Shown piece by piece: positions 59,998-64,000 of a stretch of 64,000 bases of DNA. This stretch comes from an uncultured Prevotellaceae bacterium. Its GTDB lineage: Bacteria; Bacteroidota; Bacteroidia; Bacteroidales; Bacteroidaceae. The notes beneath the pieces were generated by a model. The model was not told the DNA's origin. It worked only from the letters and a program-made list of their open reading frames with translations, and did not search any database. The stretch is taken from assembly GCA_900315455.1 (NCBI GenBank), contig OMZE01000001.1, forward strand, positions 186,001-250,000. Reading direction: 5' to 3'. Position numbers and translations under genes: made by a program. The stretch's first letter is position 1. Each line of letters begins with the position of its first letter.

Positions 59998-61473
59998 CTA
60001 TTTCGTAGGTGTTTTGCGAACAGGGTCACAGGTGAGGTCGCAGCCGAGTTTTTTGAGGATTTTGCGGTCAATCTCGCTCAGCATCACCGTACAGTGAATC
60101 TGACATCCACGGAGTTTGGGCAGACTCTCCAACGCGCGGCGGCAGTTGTCGTCGTGGGGTGAGAGCACTGAGAGGGCTACGAGCACTTCGTCGGTGTGAA
60201 GGCGGGGGTTCCTGGCACCAAGATACTCGATTTTCGTCTTTTGGATAGGCTCTATCATGCTCTGGGGAATCAGTTTCACATTGTGGTCGATGCCCGCCAG
60301 ATGCTTCGTGACATTCAAGAGCAAGGCAGCACAGCAGCCCAGCAATTCGCTCGACTGTGAGGTGATGATGGTGCCGTCGTCCAGTTCCATGGCGGCAGAG
60401 GTGTGGCCGCTCCTTTCTTTCCGCTCGTTGGCTGCCACGGTGCAGGGGCGGTTGGCGGTGGTGATCTTCATCTGGTTGAAGAGCATCTGTATCTTCTTCA
60501 CCTCCTTGTCGTTGCACGCTCCGTCGGCCAACTTGTTCGTGGCGGTGTAATACCGACGGATGATTTCGTCTTCGGAAGCCTTGCGGCAAACCTCGTCGTC
60601 GGAGATGCAGAATCCCACCATGTTTACGCCCATGTCGGTGGGCGACTTATAGGGGTTGGTGCCGTAGATACCCTCGAAAAGGGCATTCAGCACGGGGAAT
60701 ATCTCGATGTCGCGGTTGTAGTTCACCGCCACCTTGCCGTAAGCGTCGAGATGGAACGGGTCGATCATGTTCACGTCGTTCAGGTCGGCAGTGGCTGCTT
60801 CATAGGCGATGTTCACGGGGTGCTTCAGCGGGAGACTCCATACAGGGAAGGTCTCGAACTTGGCATAGCCGGCACGCACACCCCGCTTGTTCTCACCATA
60901 GAGTTGACTCAGGCAAACCGCCATCTTGCCACTGCCAGGACCGGGAGCGGTGACGACAACGAGAGGGCGCACGGTCTCTACAAACTCGTTCTTGCCAAAC
61001 CCTTCGTCGGAGGCAATCAACTCCACATTGTGGGGATACCCTTCGATGAGATAGTGGATATAGGTCTTGATACCCATGCGCTCCAGACGCATGCGGTAGT
61101 TGTCGGCAGCCCGCTGACCGGTATAATGAGTGATGACCACTGAGCCCACCATGAAACCACGGTTGAGGAATTCGCTGCGCAGGCGCAATACGTCTTCGTC
61201 ATAGGTGATGCCAAGGTCGGCACGTACCTTGTTGGCTTCTATATCCTCCGCACTGATGACGATGACAATCTCGATGCTCTCGCTCAGTTGCTGCAACATC
61301 GACAGTTTGCTGTCGGGCTTGAACCCTGGCAGCACGCGCGAGGCGTGATGGTCGTCGAAGAGTTTGCCGCCTAACTCCATATAGAGTTTGCCGCCAAACT
61401 GTGAAATACGTTCTCTGATATGCTCCGACTGAATCTTCACATATTTGTCATTGTCAAAACCGATAGCCTTCAT
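59998..61473 (-). CDS. DUF1846 family protein
   Basis: The 491-residue cytoplasmic protein matches what I recall of DUF1846: start AIGFDNDKYVKIQSEHIRER, central TAPGPGSGKMAVCLSQLYGE (a P-loop-like GPGSGK), KFETFPVWSLPLKHPVNIAY, and DPFHLDAYGKVAVNYNRDIE. The C-terminal part has PCTVAANERKERSGHTSAAM. DUF1846 proteins occur in Firmicutes and Bacteroidetes; a structure exists but the biochemical role is, to my knowledge, unsettled. The glycine-rich loop suggests nucleotide or phosphate binding. It is monocistronic, with a -7 element at 61523-61530, convergent with the GH9 gene. Confidence 0.82.
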   Translation of the reverse strand: MKAIGFDNDKYVKIQSEHIRERISQFGGKLYMELGGKLFDDHHASRVLPGFKPDSKLSMLQQLSESIEIVIVISAEDIEANKVRADLGITYDEDVLRLRSEFLNRGFMVGSVVITHYTGQRAADNYRMRLERMGIKTYIHYLIEGYPHNVELIASDEGFGKNEFVETVRPLVVVTAPGPGSGKMAVCLSQLYGENKRGVRAGYAKFETFPVWSLPLKHPVNIAYEAATADLNDVNMIDPFHLDAYGKVAVNYNRDIEIFPVLNALFEGIYGTNPYKSPTDMGVNMVGFCISDDEVCRKASEDEIIRRYYTATNKLADGACNDKEVKKIQMLFNQMKITTANRPCTVAANERKERSGHTSAAMELDDGTIITSQSSELLGCCAALLLNVTKHLAGIDHNVKLIPQSMIEPIQKTKIEYLGARNPRLHTDEVLVALSVLSPHDDNCRRALESLPKLRGCQIHCTVMLSEIDRKILKKLGCDLTCDPVRKTPTK

Positions 61474-61522
61474 TTTCCTGAATTTGTTCTTTGATTAATC
61501 ACGTTTTAGTGTTAATATGGTG

Positions 61523-61530
61523 CAAAAGTA
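61523..61530 (-). promoter_or_regulatory. -7 element of the DUF1846 gene
   Basis: TACTTTTG on the minus strand, without TTTG at 19 nt (ATCA instead). The divergent gap 61474-61759 also holds the GH28 promoter. Confidence 0.5.
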
Positions 61531-61677
61531 AAACAAAAACTTGAAAAATTGATTATCCAAACAACACTTTTTCGACACTTTGTAGAAAAAAACAAAAAAT
61601 AAGTTTATTCCTATTGCCCATCACAGAGCAGTTGTAACGTAAGGGAAGTAGAATCTTGATATTTTTTTCCCCGTTCA

Positions 61678-61709
61678 TTTGGATATGAAACCATTTTTAG
61701 TTACTTTTG
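61678..61709 (+). promoter_or_regulatory. Likely GH28 promoter
   Basis: TTTG (61678-61681), 20 nt and TACTTTTG (61702-61709); the leader to the ATG is about 45 nt. Confidence 0.6.
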
Positions 61710-61759
61710 GGCCATATTAAGACAAATCATTTTTTATTTCAAATTTCAACCCAAGAGTT

Positions 61760-63163
61760 ATGTTACGAATACTTTTCCTTACACTCTGCACCATTGTGTC
61801 TTTGACAGCCAATGCTGCCGACTACGACAGTTATTACGACAACCTCCCTGTTAGCCTTCAAAAGCCTACAGCACCTGTCATTCCTTCTTATACTATCAGC
61901 ATCTTAAACTACGGAGCCAAAGCCGATGGCGTGACCGACAACACCGATGCCTTCGCCAAAGCCATCGACCACCTGAGGAAACAGGGTGGAGGACATCTCA
62001 ACGTGCCAGCCGGCATCTATCTCACCGGTCCCATCACGTTGCGCGACAACATCGACCTGCACATTGAACGCAACGCCATCATCATGGCTACGCCCGACAA
62101 GACAAAGCATATACTTGTCAATAAGACCACGGGCAAGCGTGAGTCGAGAGCCACACCATTTATCAAGGCCTCCAAAGCCAAGAACATCAGTATCACAGGC
62201 GAAGGCACCATTGATGGCAACGGCAAGTGGTGGCGTCCCGTGAAACGTGGAAAGGTGAGTGACACAGAATGGAACCAATACCGCTCCATGGGTGGCACCT
62301 TGAGTGAGAAAGGCGACCTGTGGTATCCTTTCTCACTGAAACACTTTGCCAATATCACTGAGAGTGCCGAAGACGAAATCAAACTGCGAATGCACATGGT
62401 CAGGCTGACGGATTGTGAGCGGGTGCTCGTGAGCGGAGTGACCTTGCAGAATTCACCTAATTTCCATCTTGTACCCCAACGCTGCAATGATGTCATCATC
62501 GACGGCGTGACGGTGAGATGTCCGTGGAACGCCCAGAACGGTGATGCCATCGACATCGGTCAATGCCGGAGAGTGCTCATTGTCAACAATGTCATCGACT
62601 GCGGCGACGATGGCATTTGCATGAAAGGTGGAGTGGGGCAGACTGCCCGTGACTATGGTCCATGCGAAGACATCCTCATCCAAGACAATACGGTGTATCA
62701 TGCTCATGGCGGATTCGTCATCGGTTCGGATTGTTCGAGTGGGATGAAAAACATCGTGGTGCGCCACAACACCTTTAGCGGTACCGATACCGGCCTTCGT
62801 TTCAAAAGCAGCGAGGGCAGAGGAGGAAAGACCGAAAGTATCTTCATCTCGGATATCTATATGAATGATATCAAAGACCAGGCCATCGTCTTCGAGACCA
62901 CTTATTTTGACAACCATGTTGGCGCTGCCCCCAGAGGAGAGGACACCCCGAAAGAGTCGCTGTTCTTGCCCGACTTCGGTGACATTCATATCTCACGTGT
63001 AGTATGCCGAGGCACGAATACGGGCATCAAGGCCAGTGGAGCGAAAGGGATGGTGCACGACGTGACTGTGGAGAATTCCACCTTCTTCTATACCAACAAG
63101 TCAACTGACATCGGAACCGACTGCGACGTGAAGATAGAGAACGTGGATTTCCATACTTTCTAA
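61760..63163 (+). CDS. Secreted glycoside hydrolase family 28 (polygalacturonase-like)
   Basis: The 467-residue protein has a signal peptide (to about residue 20, VSLTANAA). The pectate-lyase-type beta-helix opens with ISILNYGAKADGVTDNTDAF. GH28 active-site groups are visible: N260-G-D262 (usual NTD), D283-D284 in CGDDGICMKGG, H316 in AHGGFVIGS, and R347-F-K349 (usual RIK). The family hydrolyses alpha-1,4-galacturonan and related pectic bonds by inversion. The next gene is a SusC homolog 370 bp downstream, consistent with a pectin or rhamnogalacturonan utilisation locus extending beyond the window. Confidence 0.93.
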   Translation: MLRILFLTLCTIVSLTANAADYDSYYDNLPVSLQKPTAPVIPSYTISILNYGAKADGVTDNTDAFAKAIDHLRKQGGGHLNVPAGIYLTGPITLRDNIDLHIERNAIIMATPDKTKHILVNKTTGKRESRATPFIKASKAKNISITGEGTIDGNGKWWRPVKRGKVSDTEWNQYRSMGGTLSEKGDLWYPFSLKHFANITESAEDEIKLRMHMVRLTDCERVLVSGVTLQNSPNFHLVPQRCNDVIIDGVTVRCPWNAQNGDAIDIGQCRRVLIVNNVIDCGDDGICMKGGVGQTARDYGPCEDILIQDNTVYHAHGGFVIGSDCSSGMKNIVVRHNTFSGTDTGLRFKSSEGRGGKTESIFISDIYMNDIKDQAIVFETTYFDNHVGAAPRGEDTPKESLFLPDFGDIHISRVVCRGTNTGIKASGAKGMVHDVTVENSTFFYTNKSTDIGTDCDVKIENVDFHTF

Positions 63164-63195
63164 ACCCTTTGGATTTACCCACATCAGTACGAAAA

Positions 63196-63276
63196 AGGTG
63201 TGGAATTTACAACCAAAATCGATAGATATTTTTATTATTTTGTCGGATTTTTTGATTGGTTGTAAATTCTACACCT
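63196..63276. repeat. 21-bp inverted repeat with 39-nt A/T-rich loop
   Basis: AGGTGTGGAATTTACAACCAA (63196-63216) and TTGGTTGTAAATTCTACACCT (63256-63276) pair 20 of 21. On the minus strand the stem is followed by TTTTT. It lies in the 369-bp gap 63164-63532, which otherwise holds a hairpin (63310-63334) and the SusC leader. Confidence 0.85.
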
Positions 63277-63309
63277 CTATATTTTTGCCACTTTTTTATA
63301 ATTTAGTAT

Positions 63310-63338
63310 TGCTGAAAAGTGTTGATTTTCAGCATTTT
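63310..63338 (+). terminator. Small terminator-like hairpin
   Basis: TGCTGAAAA (63310-63318) pairs with TTTTCAGCA (63326-63334), loop 7 nt, followed by TTTT. It probably ends GH28 transcription. Confidence 0.6.
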
Positions 63339-63407
63339 GAATAATTGGCTCCAATTTATTTATCCACTTTTTACACCAACTGCTGTAGCACCTTATTACT
63401 TTTTTAA

Positions 63408-63415
63408 TATCTTTG
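63408..63415 (+). promoter_or_regulatory. -7 element of the right-edge SusC gene
   Basis: TATCTTTG without a TTTG partner at 19 nt; leader about 110 nt. The leader holds a 7-bp hairpin (GGTTGTG 63456-63462 with CGCAACC 63470-63476). Confidence 0.5.
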
Positions 63416-63532
63416 CAAAAGGAAACCACCAACCTATACCAGAAAAGCCGTCGCGGGTTGTGATTTCATCGCAACCACAGATAACCTAAATACAAGAAAA
63501 CCTATACTAATCACAATACATAAAATTATCGT

Positions 63533-64000
63533 ATGAAATTAAACAAGTTCTTATTCTTGCTGATGTCATTCATGTTGATATCGGCAACGGCCCTGGCACA
63601 GAAGCGGGTATATACGGGACAGGTCGTCGACGACCAGAATGAGCCCGTGATAGGTGCTTCTGTGATACAGAAGGGCACCTCGAATGGTGGTGTCACCGAC
63701 ATCGATGGAAACTTCTCGGTCTCTGTTGATGAGGGTGCCACACTGGTTGTTTCCTACATCGGATATGCCTCTCAGGAAGTGACGGCTGCCGATGGGATGC
63801 ACATCATTTTGAAAACCGACCAGGAAATGCTCGATGAGGTGGTGGTAATCGGTTATGGCGTTCAGAAAAAGAGCGTGGTTACCGCATCTATCGCTAAGGT
63901 GACGGCAGAAGACCTTGAAGGAACGGCACCTGTACGTATGGACAACGCTCTCAAGGGTCTTGCTTCGGGTGTCACCGTGACCTCGTCTTCCGGACAACCG
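63533..64000 (+). CDS. SusC/RagA-type TonB-linked outer-membrane protein, N-terminal part
   Basis: The first 156 residues are visible before the window ends: signal peptide MKLNKFLFLLMSFMLISATA-LAQ, a CarboxypepD_reg-like domain (about 27-105, YTGQVVDDQNEPVIGASVIQ and GGVTDIDGNFSVSVDEGATL), the TonB-box region LDEVVVIGYGVQKKSVVTAS, and the start of the plug (APVRMDNALKGLASGVTVTS). The layout matches the complete SusC at 20604. A SusD gene would be expected downstream, outside the window. Together with the upstream GH28 gene it suggests a pectin-related uptake locus. Confidence 0.93.
   Translation, partial: MKLNKFLFLLMSFMLISATALAQKRVYTGQVVDDQNEPVIGASVIQKGTSNGGVTDIDGNFSVSVDEGATLVVSYIGYASQEVTAADGMHIILKTDQEMLDEVVVIGYGVQKKSVVTASIAKVTAEDLEGTAPVRMDNALKGLASGVTVTSSSGQP

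Noticed and set aside
1-64000. Insertion sequences, integrases, phage genes or toxin-antitoxin pairs
   Set aside because: None of the convincing genes shows transposase, recombinase, phage structural or toxin motifs.

Overview
The window comes from a Bacteroidales bacterium, most likely of the Prevotella group. The evidence is two SusC-type TonB-dependent proteins (one with its SusD partner), a TamB–TamL pair, DUF4270 and DUF4468 proteins, secreted proteins with Prevotella-style C-terminal sorting tails, and promoters of the Bacteroidetes type (TTTG, 19 nt, TAnnTTTG, with no useful Shine-Dalgarno sites). I see no insertion sequence, phage, integrase, CRISPR array or rRNA. Accessory content sits in glycan-degradation and secreted-protein islands between housekeeping genes.

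Left part (1-12.4 kb, nearly all minus strand). An M3 metallopeptidase is cut by the left edge. Next comes a five-gene run: nitroreductase, MacB-type ATPase, two FtsX/MacB-type permeases and a periplasmic adaptor. A DUF4468 protein follows. A compact three-gene operon (PLP aminotransferase, CDP-alcohol phosphatidyltransferase, UPF0104 membrane protein) looks like a polar-lipid head-group pathway. A membrane-spanning TPR/AraC regulator (10.7-12.4 kb) is divergent from a plus-strand operon for three secreted proteins (12.5-19.3 kb): an M6 metalloprotease, a large adhesin-like protein and an Omp28/thioredoxin-fold protein.

Middle (19.4-50 kb). An AlkZ-like winged-helix protein lies beside a tandem promoter-bearing repeat. 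Then come a SusC/SusD pair, bifunctional PutA, tamB-tamL, tRNA-Val(GAC) and tRNA-Tyr(GTA), and a minus-strand unit of half-size glycogen synthase, DUF4270 lipoprotein and a 46-residue protein. Next is a methylmalonyl-CoA operon: epimerase, carboxyltransferase, a 52-residue OadG-tail-like protein and a biotin carrier. It ends at a strong terminator with no membrane sodium-pump beta subunit. A TonB-dependent receptor, a FemAB-like acyltransferase and nadE follow.

Right part (48-64 kb). Two paralogous GH9 enzymes flank a Gfo/Idh/MocA oxidoreductase. One GH9 gene is in line with a TonB-dependent beta-barrel receptor, an iron alcohol dehydrogenase and an SDR reductase. A DUF1846 protein, a GH28 polygalacturonase and the start of another SusC gene close the window; the last two suggest a pectin-utilisation locus continuing to the right.

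The most unusual features are the reduced methylmalonyl-CoA operon; the aminotransferase/CDP-alcohol transferase/UPF0104 cassette, with a substituted motif aspartate; a repeated promoter architecture in which the -33 box lies in one arm of an A/T-rich hairpin; two arrays of the palindrome CTATAG spaced about one helical turn apart; and a conserved, unassigned ~270-residue N-terminal module on both GH9 enzymes. All assignments come from reading the sequence and remembered family features; no database search was run.
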